This document shows, piece by piece, positions 8,445-16,776 of a stretch of DNA of 64,000 bases. The notes beneath the pieces were generated by a model. That model was not told the origin of the DNA. It ran no database searches and saw nothing but the letters and a program-made list of their open reading frames with translations. Numbering within the stretch: the stretch's first letter is position 1; every line of letters starts with the position of its first letter. The translations under genes and the position numbers were made by a program. The stretch is taken from the NCBI RefSeq assembly GCF_007988825.1, contig NZ_BJUW01000012.1:1-64000 (forward strand), in the 5' to 3' direction. Origin of the DNA: Microbacterium aerolatum. GTDB taxonomy: Bacteria > Actinomycetota > Actinomycetes > Actinomycetales > Microbacteriaceae.

Positions 8445-8951
8445 ATGCGCAGGACATTCGCGATCGGAGCGCTCGCCGCGGTGCTGCTGCTCGCCGGCTG
8501 CGGCGGAGGAGGCGCCGGCTCGGGTGAGGCCGGTTCGGGAGATACCGGCTACGGGCCCGGCACGTCCGAAAGCGTGACGCCGGAACCGGGGACATCGGCA
8601 TCCGATCTGGGGCTCGCCGAGACGTCGCTGGGCGAAGTGGTCGTCACCGGCAGCGGCATGACGGCCTACATGTTCGACAACGACACCCAGGGTACGGACA
8701 CGAGCGCGTGCATCGGCGCATGCCTGCAGAACTGGCCGCCCATCATCGCGTCCGGCGATGCGCCGGTCGGCGACGGCATCACCGGCGAGCTGGGAACGAT
8801 CGAGACCGCGGACGGTCAGATGCAGGTCACGCTCAACGGCTGGCCGCTGTACCTGTTCGCCGGGGATTCCGCGGCTGGCGATGTGAACGGACAGGCCGTT
8901 CAGGATGTCTGGTGGGTCGTGGATGCCGCGGGCGAGAAGATCGGCGGCTGA
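8445..8951 (+). CDS. Secreted lipoprotein with PF03640-type repeats
   Basis: Exported lipoprotein of 168 residues of unknown biochemical role. Signal peptide residues 1-18 with lipobox LLAGC, lipidation at Cys19, then a Gly/Ser/Thr-rich linker. Two copies of the secreted-repeat motif follow: GMTAYMFDNDTQGTDTSAC with CLQNWPP, and GWPLYLFAGD with DVWWVV. GGAGGACGGAAC precedes the ATG. Its promoter matches that of the ECF sigma factor, so it is the likely direct target of the system. Related proteins often accompany SigK/SigL-type modules in actinobacteria. Confidence 0.92.
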   Translation: MRRTFAIGALAAVLLLAGCGGGGAGSGEAGSGDTGYGPGTSESVTPEPGTSASDLGLAETSLGEVVVTGSGMTAYMFDNDTQGTDTSACIGACLQNWPPIIASGDAPVGDGITGELGTIETADGQMQVTLNGWPLYLFAGDSAAGDVNGQAVQDVWWVVDAAGEKIGG

Positions 8952-8975
8952 GTGAGACGTTGATCCGCAGATACG

Positions 8976-9008
8976 ACGATGCCCGGCCGCGCAGCGGCCG
9001 GGCATCGT
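8976..9008. terminator. Bidirectional hairpin between the lipoprotein gene and fba
   Basis: Perfect 15-bp stem (8976-8990 with 8994-9008) and a GCA loop between two convergent genes. No strong T-run follows on either strand. Confidence 0.75.
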
Positions 9009-9024
9009 CTGTGAAACCGAGGTG

Positions 9025-10053
9025 TCAGCTCTTGGACTGGCCGTACGAGCCGAGCTGGCGGGTCGACTCGACGACGCGGGCAGCCATCGCCGACTCGGCG
9101 ACCTTGCCCCAGGCGCGCGGGTCGTACTGCTTCTTGTTGCCGACCTCGCCGTCAACCTTCATGACGCCGTCGTAGTTCTTGAACATGTAGTCGGCGATCG
9201 CACGCGTGTAGGCGTACTGCGTGTCGGTGTCGATGTTCATCTTGATGACGCCGTTGGCGACCGCGAGGGCGATCTCCTCGTCGGTCGAGCCGGAGCCGCC
9301 GTGGAAGACGAGATCGAGCGGCTTCGCACCGAGGTTGTACTTCGCGGCGACCTGCTCCTGGATCTCGCCGAGCAGTTCGGGGCGCAGCTTGACGCCGCCC
9401 GGCTTGTAGACGCCGTGCACGTTGCCGAAGGTGAGGGCGGCGATGTAGCGGCCCTGCTCACCCAGGCCGAGCGCCTGAACGGCCTGGTCGACGTCCGCGA
9501 AGGTCGTGTAGAGAGCGTCGTTCGAACCCTCGTGCGCCACGCCATCCTCTTCGCCGCCGACGACGCCGATCTCGACCTCGAGGATGGCGTTGATGTTCTT
9601 CATGCGGGGGAGGAGGTCCTTGGCGATCTCGATGTTCTCCGCCAGGGGAACGGCCGAGCCGTCCCACATGTGCGACTGGAAGATCGGGTTGCGGCCGGCC
9701 TTGACCTCTTCCTCCGAGGCCGCGATCAGCGGCTCGACGAAGCCGGCAAGGGCGTCCTTGGGGCAGTGGTCGGTGTGCAGTGCCACGGTCACGGGGTAGT
9801 TCTTGGCGACCTCGGTGGCGTAGCGGGCGAAGGCGAGGGCGCCGGTCGCGCGGGCCTTGACCGTGTGGCCGGCGAAGTAGTCGGCACCGCCCGTGGTCAC
9901 CTGGATGATGCCGTCGGAACCGGCCTCGGTCAGGCCCTGGAGGACGGAGTTGATGGTCTGCGAGCTCGAGACGTTGAATGCGGGATACGCGAAGCCTCCG
10001 GCCTTCGCGCGATCGAGCATCTCTGCGTACTGTTCCGGAGTGGCGACGGGCAT
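9025..10053 (-). CDS. fba: Class II fructose-bisphosphate aldolase
   Basis: Zinc-dependent aldolase cleaving fructose 1,6-bisphosphate to two triose phosphates. 342 residues, normal for the actinobacterial class II form. Zinc and active-site blocks are HTDHCPKD (93-100), EVEIGVVGGEEDGVAHE, the phosphate-binding FHGGSGS, and MNIDTDTQYA. The ATG at 10053 has AGGAG 7 nt upstream. It is divergent from glpX, so the glycolytic and gluconeogenic enzymes of one step pair share a 186-bp control region. Confidence 0.97.
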   Translation of the reverse strand: MPVATPEQYAEMLDRAKAGGFAYPAFNVSSSQTINSVLQGLTEAGSDGIIQVTTGGADYFAGHTVKARATGALAFARYATEVAKNYPVTVALHTDHCPKDALAGFVEPLIAASEEEVKAGRNPIFQSHMWDGSAVPLAENIEIAKDLLPRMKNINAILEVEIGVVGGEEDGVAHEGSNDALYTTFADVDQAVQALGLGEQGRYIAALTFGNVHGVYKPGGVKLRPELLGEIQEQVAAKYNLGAKPLDLVFHGGSGSTDEEIALAVANGVIKMNIDTDTQYAYTRAIADYMFKNYDGVMKVDGEVGNKKQYDPRAWGKVAESAMAARVVESTRQLGSYGQSKS

Positions 10054-10227
10054 GAAAAACTCCTGCGATAGATGAAACCGGGACAGTGCTCACTCTATCC
10101 CCGGCGATGAGAGGATGCCGGGGCCGCTGTCCTCGCCACGAGGCGACGGCCTTCGCCATTGTTAAGAAGTTCGATTTCTTCACGCCTGCAGAGGCGAAAG
10201 TGCCCGTTGTCTCGCCACGTCGCTCGT

Positions 10228-10233
10228 TAGGCT
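10228..10233 (+). promoter_or_regulatory. -10 box TAGGCT for glpX
   Basis: TAGGCT lies exactly 6 nt before the glpX ATG, fitting a leaderless transcript. A weak TTGTCT at 10207-10212 could be a -35, with a short 15-bp spacer. Confidence 0.6.
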
Positions 10234-10239
10234 TGCCCC

Positions 10240-11226
10240 ATGGTGAGTCTGACGGCCGATATGAGCCCGCTGCGTCCCGATCGAAACCTTGCACTGGAAC
10301 TGGTGCGCGCGACCGAGGCCGCGTCGATCCGGGCGGTGCCGTTCATCGGCCGCGGCGACAAGGAGGCCGCCGACGGCGCGGCCGTCGACGCCATGCGTGC
10401 GTTCCTCGGCACCGTGAACTTCCAGGGCCGTGTCGTCATCGGCGAGGGCGAGAAGGACAACGCCCCGATGCTGTTCAACGGCGAGGTCGTCGGCTCCGGC
10501 CGTGGCCCCGAGTGCGACATCGCCGTGGACCCGATCGACGGCACCTCACTCACCGCTGCGGGCCGGCAGAACGCTCTGTCGGTGATCGCGGTCTCTGATC
10601 GCGGCACGATGCTCGACGCGTCGACCGTCTTCTACATGGACAAGCTCGTCACGGGCCCCGCCGGCGTCGGCGTCGTCGACATCCGCCTGCCCATCGGCGA
10701 GAACATCCGGCTGCTGTCGAAGGCGCTGGACAAGCCCATCGACGAGATCGTCGTGTCGGTGCTGAACCGCCCGCGTCACGAGAAGCTCATCGAGGAGATC
10801 CGCGAAGCAGGTGCCGGCACGCGTCTGATGAGCGACGGCGACGTCGCAGGCGGCATCAACGCCGCTCGGCACGGCGCGCGCACCGACATGTGCGTCGGCG
10901 TGGGCGGCAGCCCGGAGGGCATCGTGACGGCGTGTGCGATCAAGGCGCTGGGCGGGCACATCCAGGGCCGTCTGTGGCCCCGCGACGACGACGAGCGCCA
11001 GCGCGGCATCGACGCCGGCCTCAAGATGGATCACGTGTACGAGGCCGAGGATCTCGTGCAGGGCGACAACACGCTGTTCGTCGCCACCGGCGTCACGGAC
11101 GGCCAGCTCGTCGCGGGCGTGCGACGCGAGGGCAACTACGTGTACACCGAATCGGTGGTGCTGCGCGGTGCGTCCGGCACGTTGCGTCGTATCTCCTCAG
11201 AGCACCTCGTCTCGAAGTGGCTCTGA
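10240..11226 (+). CDS. glpX: Class II fructose-1,6-bisphosphatase
   Basis: Gluconeogenic enzyme hydrolysing fructose 1,6-bisphosphate. 328 residues, as expected for actinobacterial GlpX. Metal-binding segments of the lithium-sensitive phosphatase fold are visible: GEGEKDNAPMLFNGE and DPIDGTS, followed by GDVAGGI and VGGSPEGIVTACAI. The ATG at 10240 is preceded by TAGGCT and no ribosome binding site. Divergent from fba. Confidence 0.96.
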   Translation: MVSLTADMSPLRPDRNLALELVRATEAASIRAVPFIGRGDKEAADGAAVDAMRAFLGTVNFQGRVVIGEGEKDNAPMLFNGEVVGSGRGPECDIAVDPIDGTSLTAAGRQNALSVIAVSDRGTMLDASTVFYMDKLVTGPAGVGVVDIRLPIGENIRLLSKALDKPIDEIVVSVLNRPRHEKLIEEIREAGAGTRLMSDGDVAGGINAARHGARTDMCVGVGGSPEGIVTACAIKALGGHIQGRLWPRDDDERQRGIDAGLKMDHVYEAEDLVQGDNTLFVATGVTDGQLVAGVRREGNYVYTESVVLRGASGTLRRISSEHLVSKWL

Positions 11227-11274
11227 CGGGATCGTTACACACCCGGTGCTTCCCCGAGGGTGGCTCTCCTGACG

Positions 11275-11294
11275 CTGCCAGCCTTTGCTGGCAG
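11275..11294 (+). terminator. Short hairpin after glpX
   Basis: CTGCCAGC (11275-11282), CTTT loop, GCTGGCAG (11287-11294), 48 nt past the glpX stop; no T-run, so termination is only possible. Confidence 0.4.
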
Positions 11295-11346
11295 AATGGA
11301 AGACGCCACCGAGAGCCCATTCCCGGCGGCCTCAGGAGGGTGAGAC

Positions 11347-11640
11347 ATGTCCACGGGACAGGCGGGAAGCGGCGACAAGTCCGCTCCGGTGAAGATGGTC
11401 ACCACCAATACCGGGCGCATCCTTCGGGTCAGCCCCGAAGATGAAGCGGCCCGCGCGGCGGCAGCCGCCGCAGCCACCGCTGCACCGCCGAACATGGACC
11501 CTGCACGGCGCACCGACGTCCTCTTCCGCGTGCGTCGCGCGGAAGGGCATGAACTGAGCGCGTGGTGGATGATCGGCGCCTTCGTCGTGACATCCGGGCT
11601 CGTGATCGCCCTGCTCAGCTGGGTGCCCTACAGCGCCTGA
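11347..11640 (+). CDS. Small single-pass membrane protein, unknown
   Basis: I do not recognise this 97-residue protein. It has a polar N-terminus, an alanine run at about 34-45 and one C-terminal membrane helix (about 73-94, WWMIGAFVVTSGLVIALLSW), so it is probably tail-anchored with a cytoplasmic N-terminus. AGGAGG sits 7 nt before the ATG. Its last 13 bases overlap the 3' end of rmuC on the opposite strand. Confidence 0.8.
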   Translation: MSTGQAGSGDKSAPVKMVTTNTGRILRVSPEDEAARAAAAAAATAAPPNMDPARRTDVLFRVRRAEGHELSAWWMIGAFVVTSGLVIALLSWVPYSA

Positions 11641-12896
11641 CGTTCCTCGTCGCCCAGCCGGTGCCGCACAGCACCGAGGTCTGCTTCGAGCTCGGAGACG
11701 GATTCGCCGTCCGTCAGCTCGGGTGCCGTGAACTTTCGTGCCGGACTCGTGATCACCGGCGGCCCGTCCAGAGACGAGGCGTCGATACCGGGGAACTGGC
11801 GGGCCGTGACGAGCACGCGGCTCTCCAGCGATCCGGCGAAGCGGTTGTAGCTGTCGACGGTGCGTTCCAGTGCACGGCGCAGATCGTCGGCATGACCGGC
11901 GAGAGTGCCGAGTCGATCGAACAGCTGCGTGCCGAGCGCGAGCAGCGTGCGCGCCTCTGCCGAGACCTCCTGCTGCGTCCACGTGTACGCAACCGTCTTC
12001 AGCACCGCCCACAGGTTCACGGGCGACGCCAGCGCGACGCGCTTGCCGAACGCGTAGTCGAGCAAGGCCGGGTCTTCATCGATCGCCGCGGCCAGCAGCG
12101 ACTCGCTCGGCAGGAAGCAGATCACGAACTCGGGGCTGGCATCCAGCCCTGACCAGTACGCCTTCTTCGCGAGAGCGTCGATGTGTGCGCGCACCGCTTT
12201 GACGTGCTTCTGCATGAGCTGCCGGCGCTGCGCCTCGCCGGCATCGCCGACCAGGGCGCTGGCCTCGAGGTACGCGTCGAGGGGCACCTTGGCGTCGACC
12301 GCGATGGAGGTCCCGCCGGGCAGCCGGACCACCATGTCCGGTCGCCCCTGACCGCGATCGGAGGAGATGGTCGACTGCAGGTCGAAGTCGACGTGCCGCG
12401 TGAGCCCTGCGGCCTCGACGACGCGCCGCAGCTGCGTCTCGCCCCAGACTCCGCGGGTGGATGTCGAGCGCAGGGCGCCCGCCAGCGACTCGGTGGTGGC
12501 GCGCAGTGCCTCGTCCGACTCCTGCGCGCGCCGGAGCTGCTCCGCGAGCGACCCGAACTGCGCGTGCCGCTCCTGCTCGAGGGAGGCTACCTTGCTCTGC
12601 ATCTGCTGCAGCGACTCCCGAACGGGCGCGAGCGCTGTCAGCACGGCGTTCTGCTGTTGCACCCGTTCCGCCTCGGCGCGCTGTTCGGTGCGGGCGTGCT
12701 CCACGGCATCCCGATAGAGGTCGTACTCCCGGTCGCGGTCCTCGCGGGCGGCCGCCAGCTCCGCCTGTGCGCGCGCCAGGTCGGTCGCGGTGTGCGATTG
12801 CGCGGCCGAGGTGCGCGAGGCGTTCGCGAACCAGCCCACGGCCGCGCCGACCGCGAGAGCGGCGACGATGAGGACAACGATCAGCTGAGCATCCAT
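11628..12896 (-). CDS. rmuC: DNA recombination protein RmuC
   Basis: RmuC family, thought to limit inversions between inverted repeats. 422 residues: an N-terminal membrane anchor (about 4-24), a long coiled coil (about 35-140, rich in Glu, Gln and Arg) and the nuclease-like RmuC core with RGVWGETQLRRVVEAAG, GRPDMVVRLPGG, VDAKVPLDAYLEA and FVICFLPSES. The ATG at 12896 places the membrane helix directly at the N-terminus. It converges with the small membrane protein gene and overlaps it by 13 bp. Confidence 0.94.
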   Translation of the reverse strand: MDAQLIVVLIVAALAVGAAVGWFANASRTSAAQSHTATDLARAQAELAAAREDRDREYDLYRDAVEHARTEQRAEAERVQQQNAVLTALAPVRESLQQMQSKVASLEQERHAQFGSLAEQLRRAQESDEALRATTESLAGALRSTSTRGVWGETQLRRVVEAAGLTRHVDFDLQSTISSDRGQGRPDMVVRLPGGTSIAVDAKVPLDAYLEASALVGDAGEAQRRQLMQKHVKAVRAHIDALAKKAYWSGLDASPEFVICFLPSESLLAAAIDEDPALLDYAFGKRVALASPVNLWAVLKTVAYTWTQQEVSAEARTLLALGTQLFDRLGTLAGHADDLRRALERTVDSYNRFAGSLESRVLVTARQFPGIDASSLDGPPVITSPARKFTAPELTDGESVSELEADLGAVRHRLGDEERQAL

Positions 12897-12963
12897 ACCG
12901 CCATGATGCCGAGGGCATCCGACATCGCCGTCGCGGCGCCCCGCGAAGGCAACGGAGCAAGGC

Positions 12964-13371
12964 TCAGCGTGCGGCGTACTCGTCGAGGATCGTGCGCATG
13001 TCGGCCAACCCGAACTGGTCGGCGATCGCGGTGGCCGAGAGGCCGCCGGCGTTCTGATCGGCGCCGGCATCCAGCAGCATCCGCAGCAGAGTCTCGTTCT
13101 TGCGGAACACCGCGCACGAGATCGCCGTCTGGCCGTTGCCGTTGACGGCATCCAGCTCGGCACCTCGGCGGATGAGGTCCGCGGCCGTGTGCTCCTGCTC
13201 GGCGTAGGTCGAGACGATCAGCAGGGTGTCGCCGCGCGGATTGCGCAGATCGATCGGCACGCCCGCGTCGATCATCTCGCCCAGCGGGCCTGTGCGTCCC
13301 TGACGTGCGAGATCGAAGGTGCCCTCGATGACCTCGAGGCTGACCGGGGAATCGCCGGATGGATTCGTCAT
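12964..13371 (-). CDS. Ankyrin repeat protein
   Basis: 135-residue protein made almost wholly of about three ankyrin repeats: LGEMIDAGVPIDLRNPRGDT, AADLIRRGAELDAVNGNGQT and LLRMLLDAGADQNAGGLSA. These mediate protein-protein contacts; the partner is unknown. In many actinobacteria a similar small ankyrin protein lies beside catalase; here katA is about 4 kb away, so that link is not supported. 67 bp separate it from rmuC downstream. Confidence 0.9.
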   Translation of the reverse strand: MTNPSGDSPVSLEVIEGTFDLARQGRTGPLGEMIDAGVPIDLRNPRGDTLLIVSTYAEQEHTAADLIRRGAELDAVNGNGQTAISCAVFRKNETLLRMLLDAGADQNAGGLSATAIADQFGLADMRTILDEYAAR

Positions 13372-13406
13372 GCCGTCATTGTCTCGCGTCAAGCGCGGGA
13401 ATGCAC

Positions 13407-14000
13407 TCAGGCGGCCTGCTCGTGGACGACGGCGACGGGCGGCTCCGTCACGCGCAGGCTGAGGCCGCTGGCGAGAGCGTCGACGTCGGCACTCCCGGTT
13501 CGCCGCGCGGAATCGATGACGATCTGGGCGCAGGCGCGAGCGTCGGCCAGCGCGTCGTGGTGTGAGAACTCCGCGAATCCGGCGGCGGCAGCGGCGATCG
13601 GGAGCCGGTACGAGTCCAGGTCGTACACCTTGCGGGCGACCTGCAGGCTGCACAGCGAGCGGTACGGCGGGCAGTCGAGTTCGGTGACCTGGGATGCCGT
13701 GCGCAGCACCTTCAGGTCGAAGCCGGCGTTGTGCGCTACGAGCACGTCAGCGCCGGCGAAGCCGCAGAGGCGATCGAACTGCTCGGGCCAGGTCGCTGCG
13801 TTCGCGACATCCTGCGGTCGGATGCCGTGGATCTTGATGTTCCACTCCTGGAACTCGTCGTGCCCTGCCGGAGGGCGGATCAGCCACCCGGCTGTGGCGA
13901 CGACCTGGCCGTCGCGCACTCGGACGAGTCCGACGGAACAGGCGGATGCCGGGCTGGAGTTCGCGGTTTCGAAGTCGATGGCGGTGAAATCCAGTGGCAC
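13407..14000 (-). CDS. DnaQ-like 3'-5' exonuclease
   Basis: DEDD-family exonuclease of 197 residues. Motif I is FTAIDFETAN at the N-terminus (Asp and Glu), motif II includes LVAHNAGFD, and motif III is HHDALADARA, so the domain looks catalytically complete. The C-terminal 30 residues are unassigned. GTG at 14000 puts motif I at residue 5, usual for stand-alone members. It is divergent from the methyltransferase gene. It could act as a proofreading subunit or as a general exonuclease. Confidence 0.9.
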   Translation of the reverse strand: MPLDFTAIDFETANSSPASACSVGLVRVRDGQVVATAGWLIRPPAGHDEFQEWNIKIHGIRPQDVANAATWPEQFDRLCGFAGADVLVAHNAGFDLKVLRTASQVTELDCPPYRSLCSLQVARKVYDLDSYRLPIAAAAAGFAEFSHHDALADARACAQIVIDSARRTGSADVDALASGLSLRVTEPPVAVVHEQAA

Positions 14001-14047
14001 CTCTTCACCTTCACCCGGTGTCCTGTCCGGGCGCGGCAGGCTCGCCG

Positions 14048-14053
14048 TAGGCT
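14048..14053 (+). promoter_or_regulatory. -10 box TAGGCT for the methyltransferase gene
   Basis: TAGGCT ends exactly 6 nt before the ATG at 14060; no Shine-Dalgarno sequence is present. Confidence 0.6.
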
Positions 14054-14059
14054 GGCGAC

Positions 14060-14800
14060 ATGAGCGACGGACGGGCGACTTCTTTCGGTGCAGCGGCCGG
14101 AGACTACGAGGCGGCGAGGCCCGACTATCCGTTCGAGGCGGTCGCCTGGATGCTGGAGAAGCTGCCGCACAGATCCCATCGGATCGCGGATGTCGGAGCG
14201 GGCACCGGCAAGCTGACGCGAGTGCTCGCCGACGCTCCGGATGCCGAGGTGATCGCGATCGATCCCGATCCTCTGATGCTCGAAGCGTTGCGTGCCGCCG
14301 TCCCAGGAGTGCCGACGTTCCTAGGCACTGCCGAACGGCTTCCCGTCCCGGATGCGAGCTTGGATGCCGTCGTGCTCGGCCAGGCGTGGCACTGGGTCGA
14401 TCCCGTCGTGGGTTCGTCAGAGGTCGGACGGGTCGTCCGCTCCGGCGGCACACTCGGCCTGATCTGGAACACCCGCGACAGCGGAACCGACTGGGTGCGC
14501 AGACTGACCGCGATCATGCACTCCAGCGCCGCTGAGATCATGCTGGACGAGAACGGCCCGGCCGTAGCCGAGCCGTTCGGTGCGCTCGAGCAGGAGGAGT
14601 GGCGGTGGGTCCGGCCGATCACGCGAGCGCAACTGCACCGGATCGCCGATTCGCGCAGTCACCTCATCACAGCATCCGACGCCGAACGGCGCAGCATCCA
14701 CGACGATATGGACGCACTGTTCGACGAGCTCGGCCTGGAAGGTGACGCGACCATCGACCTGCCGTACGTGACGCGGGCGTTCCGCGCAGTGCGGGCGTGA
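14060..14800 (+). CDS. Class I SAM-dependent methyltransferase
   Basis: 246-residue Rossmann-fold methyltransferase (methyltransferase 11/25 type); substrate unknown. The SAM motif I is IADVGAGTGKLTRVLA (about 42-57), the acidic ribose contact is VIAIDPD, and the post-II region reads DAVVLGQAWHWVDP. The AAGDYEAARPDYP N-terminus is common in this broad actinobacterial group. The -10 box position argues for a leaderless transcript. Confidence 0.9.
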   Translation: MSDGRATSFGAAAGDYEAARPDYPFEAVAWMLEKLPHRSHRIADVGAGTGKLTRVLADAPDAEVIAIDPDPLMLEALRAAVPGVPTFLGTAERLPVPDASLDAVVLGQAWHWVDPVVGSSEVGRVVRSGGTLGLIWNTRDSGTDWVRRLTAIMHSSAAEIMLDENGPAVAEPFGALEQEEWRWVRPITRAQLHRIADSRSHLITASDAERRSIHDDMDALFDELGLEGDATIDLPYVTRAFRAVRA

Positions 14801-14820
14801 GGGGCGCGAGCGCGCGCCGG

Positions 14821-14826
14821 TAGACT
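14821..14826 (+). promoter_or_regulatory. -10 box TAGACT for ychF
   Basis: TAGACT lies 8 nt before the GTG of ychF, so the transcript is leaderless or has only one or two leader bases. Confidence 0.5.
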
Positions 14827-14834
14827 CTTACCCC

Positions 14835-15908
14835 GTGGCTCTCACTATCGGCATCGTCGGCCTGCCCAACGTCGGCAAGTCCACCCTCTTCAACGCACTG
14901 ACCAAGAACGACGTGCTCGCGGCGAACTATCCGTTCGCGACGATCGAGCCGAACGTCGGTGTCGTCAACCTGCCCGACTCGCGCCTGAACAAGCTCGCCG
15001 AGATCTTCGGCAGCGAGCGCATCCTGCCGGCGACGGTGTCGTTCGTCGACATCGCCGGCATCGTGCGCGGCGCGAGCGAGGGGGAGGGGCTGGGCAACCA
15101 GTTCCTCGCGAACATCCGTGAGGCCGACGCCATCGCCCAGGTCGTTCGCGGCTTCGCCGATGACGACGTCGTGCACGTGGATGGTGCGATCAACCCGCAG
15201 GGCGACCTCGAGACGATCAACGCCGAGCTCATGCTCGCCGACCTGCAGACCGTCGAGAAGGCGATCCCGCGGTTCGAGAAGGAAGTGCGCGGCAAGAAGC
15301 TCGACCCGTCGGTGCTCGACGCCGCGAACGCTGCGAAGGACGCACTGGAGCGTGGCATCCTGCTCTCGGTGAGCGGCATCGACCTCGCGCCGATCAAGGA
15401 GCTCGGCCTGCTCACCTCGAAGCCCGTCATCTTCGTGTTCAACGTCGATGAGGGCGTGCTGACGGATGCGGCGCGCAAGGCAGAGCTCGAAGCTCTCGTC
15501 GCGCCGGCGAAGGCGATCTTCCTCGACGCGAAGATCGAGTCCGAGCTCATCGACCTGGACCCCGAGGATGCGGCCGAGCTGCTGGCATCCACCGGCCAGG
15601 ACGAGTCGGGCCTCGACCAGCTCGCCCGTATCGGCTTCGACACCCTCGGCCTGCAGACCTACCTGACGGCGGGACCGAAGGAGTCGCGTGCCTGGACGAT
15701 CCCTCGTGGTGCCAAGGCGCCGCAGGCGGCCGGCGTCATCCACACCGACTTCGAGAAGGGCTTCATCAAGGCTGAGGTCATCTCGTTCGACGATCTGGTC
15801 GCGACCGGCTCCGTCGTCGAGGCCCGTGCCAAGGGCAAGGCGCGGCTCGAGGGCAAGGACTACGTCATGCAGGACGGCGACGTGGTGGAGTTCCGGTTCA
15901 AGGTATAG
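14835..15908 (+). CDS. ychF: Ribosome-binding ATPase YchF/OLA1
   Basis: Obg-related P-loop protein that binds the ribosome and prefers ATP. 357 residues. Walker A is GLPNVGKS (9-16), switch II is VDIAGIVRGASEGEGLGNQF, and the specificity loop is NVDE rather than NKxD, as expected for the ATPase branch. The C-terminal TGS domain ends GDVVEFRFKV. The GTG start follows a TAGACT box. The last 33 bases recur at 16420-16452 (30 of 33 identical), ending in frame as GDVVEFRFNV and a stop. Confidence 0.97.
   Translation: MALTIGIVGLPNVGKSTLFNALTKNDVLAANYPFATIEPNVGVVNLPDSRLNKLAEIFGSERILPATVSFVDIAGIVRGASEGEGLGNQFLANIREADAIAQVVRGFADDDVVHVDGAINPQGDLETINAELMLADLQTVEKAIPRFEKEVRGKKLDPSVLDAANAAKDALERGILLSVSGIDLAPIKELGLLTSKPVIFVFNVDEGVLTDAARKAELEALVAPAKAIFLDAKIESELIDLDPEDAAELLASTGQDESGLDQLARIGFDTLGLQTYLTAGPKESRAWTIPRGAKAPQAAGVIHTDFEKGFIKAEVISFDDLVATGSVVEARAKGKARLEGKDYVMQDGDVVEFRFKV
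15876..15908 (+). repeat. Direct repeat, left copy: ychF 3' end
   Basis: 33 nt ending at the ychF stop codon; 30 of 33 bases, including 23 consecutive, match 16420-16452. The two copies flank the VOC gene. Confidence 0.9.
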
Positions 15909-15931
15909 TCGCGTTCCGGTTCAACCTCGCG

Positions 15932-16321
15932 TCACCTGAAGGCTTGGACAACCTGCACCAGGTGGCCGTCTGGGTCCTCGACCCATGCGATGAGTAGGCG
16001 ATCGAGCCATGGCTCTGGCGTCTTTATCGGCGTTGCGCCGAGATCGATGAGCCGCTCGTAGCCTGAGGCGGCGTCGTCAGTCCACAGGATCACTGCCGCG
16101 CGCTGGCCATCTGCGATCGGGTCGAGGCCGTGGTCTTCACGGATGCTGGTCTCGGTGGCGAGACCGAGGCGGTACCCGTCGAGGACGAGGTCGACATGGA
16201 TGGGCGTGCCTGCAGGTGGTGTGCGGAATGCCTCGTCGAAGCCGAGTGCGCGGTAGAACGAGACAGCGCGGTTGATGTCGCGTGTGAACAGAACGACCTG
16301 AGGAGTCCGGAAGAGGTCCAT
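15932..16321 (-). CDS. VOC family protein (glyoxalase/bleomycin-resistance fold)
   Basis: 129-residue vicinal-oxygen-chelate protein with the two beta-alpha-beta repeats: TPQVVLFTRDINRAVSFYRALGF and VEDPDGHLVQVVQ. Members detoxify small molecules or bind drugs such as bleomycin; the substrate cannot be read from sequence. It is enclosed by the duplicated ychF 3' end, opposite in strand to ychF and HigBA, so it looks like inserted cargo. Confidence 0.88.
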   Translation of the reverse strand: MDLFRTPQVVLFTRDINRAVSFYRALGFDEAFRTPPAGTPIHVDLVLDGYRLGLATETSIREDHGLDPIADGQRAAVILWTDDAASGYERLIDLGATPIKTPEPWLDRLLIAWVEDPDGHLVQVVQAFR

Positions 16322-16419
16322 CCGTCAATTCTGGTTTCACTCCTTCCTGATGACAACGAGCAGCGCATCTGGTGGGGACACGGCGGCTGCGTGGCGCGTG
16401 GGCAGAGATTGGAATGCGC

Positions 16420-16452
16420 GGCGACGTGGTGGAGTTCCGGTTTAACGTCTAG
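16420..16452 (+). repeat. Direct repeat, right copy: remnant of a ychF 3' end
   Basis: Repeats the end of ychF with three mismatches and ends in TAG, encoding GDVVEFRFNV. From memory FNV is the more usual YchF terminus, so this could be the older end. No further ychF sequence lies upstream of it. Confidence 0.85.
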
Positions 16453-16485
16453 CGTTATTGACGCGTTACGTTATAAACTGGTCAC
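16443..16485 (+). promoter_or_regulatory. higBA promoter and possible operator
   Basis: TAAACT at 16474-16479 lies 6 nt before the higB GTG. Upstream is the palindrome TAACG-TCTAG-CGTTA (16443-16457), a plausible site for autorepression by HigA; this is inference. The palindrome overlaps the right copy of the ychF repeat. Confidence 0.5.
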
Positions 16486-16767
16486 GTGATCAGATCGTTC
16501 GCCGACCGCGACACCGAGCACGTGTGGCGTCGCGAACCGGCGAAGAGATTCGATCCGCGTATCCACAAGACAGCGAATCGGAAGTTGCATCTGCTGGATG
16601 CTGCGCCGACGCTCGATGCTCTACGAGTGCCGCCGGGCAACCGGCTGGAAGCGCTCAAAGGTGATCGGGCTGGTCAGCACAGCATCCGGATCAATGACCA
16701 GTGGCGGATCTGTTTCCACTGGACTGATGCTGGGCCCGAAGATGTCGAGATCGTTGACTACCACTGA
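16486..16767 (+). CDS. higB: HigB/RelE-family toxin
   Basis: 93-residue RelE-fold toxin of the HigB family, which cleaves mRNA at the ribosome. Family features are the N-terminal IRSFADRDTEHVW, the PPGNRLEALKGDRAGQHSIRINDQWRICF-type core (read in two parts), and the terminal EIVDYH. The GTG at 16486 is preceded by TAAACT at leaderless spacing. The toxin-first order with the antitoxin 9 nt downstream is characteristic of higBA. Confidence 0.93.
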   Translation: MIRSFADRDTEHVWRREPAKRFDPRIHKTANRKLHLLDAAPTLDALRVPPGNRLEALKGDRAGQHSIRINDQWRICFHWTDAGPEDVEIVDYH

Positions 16768-16776
16768 GGAGGGATC

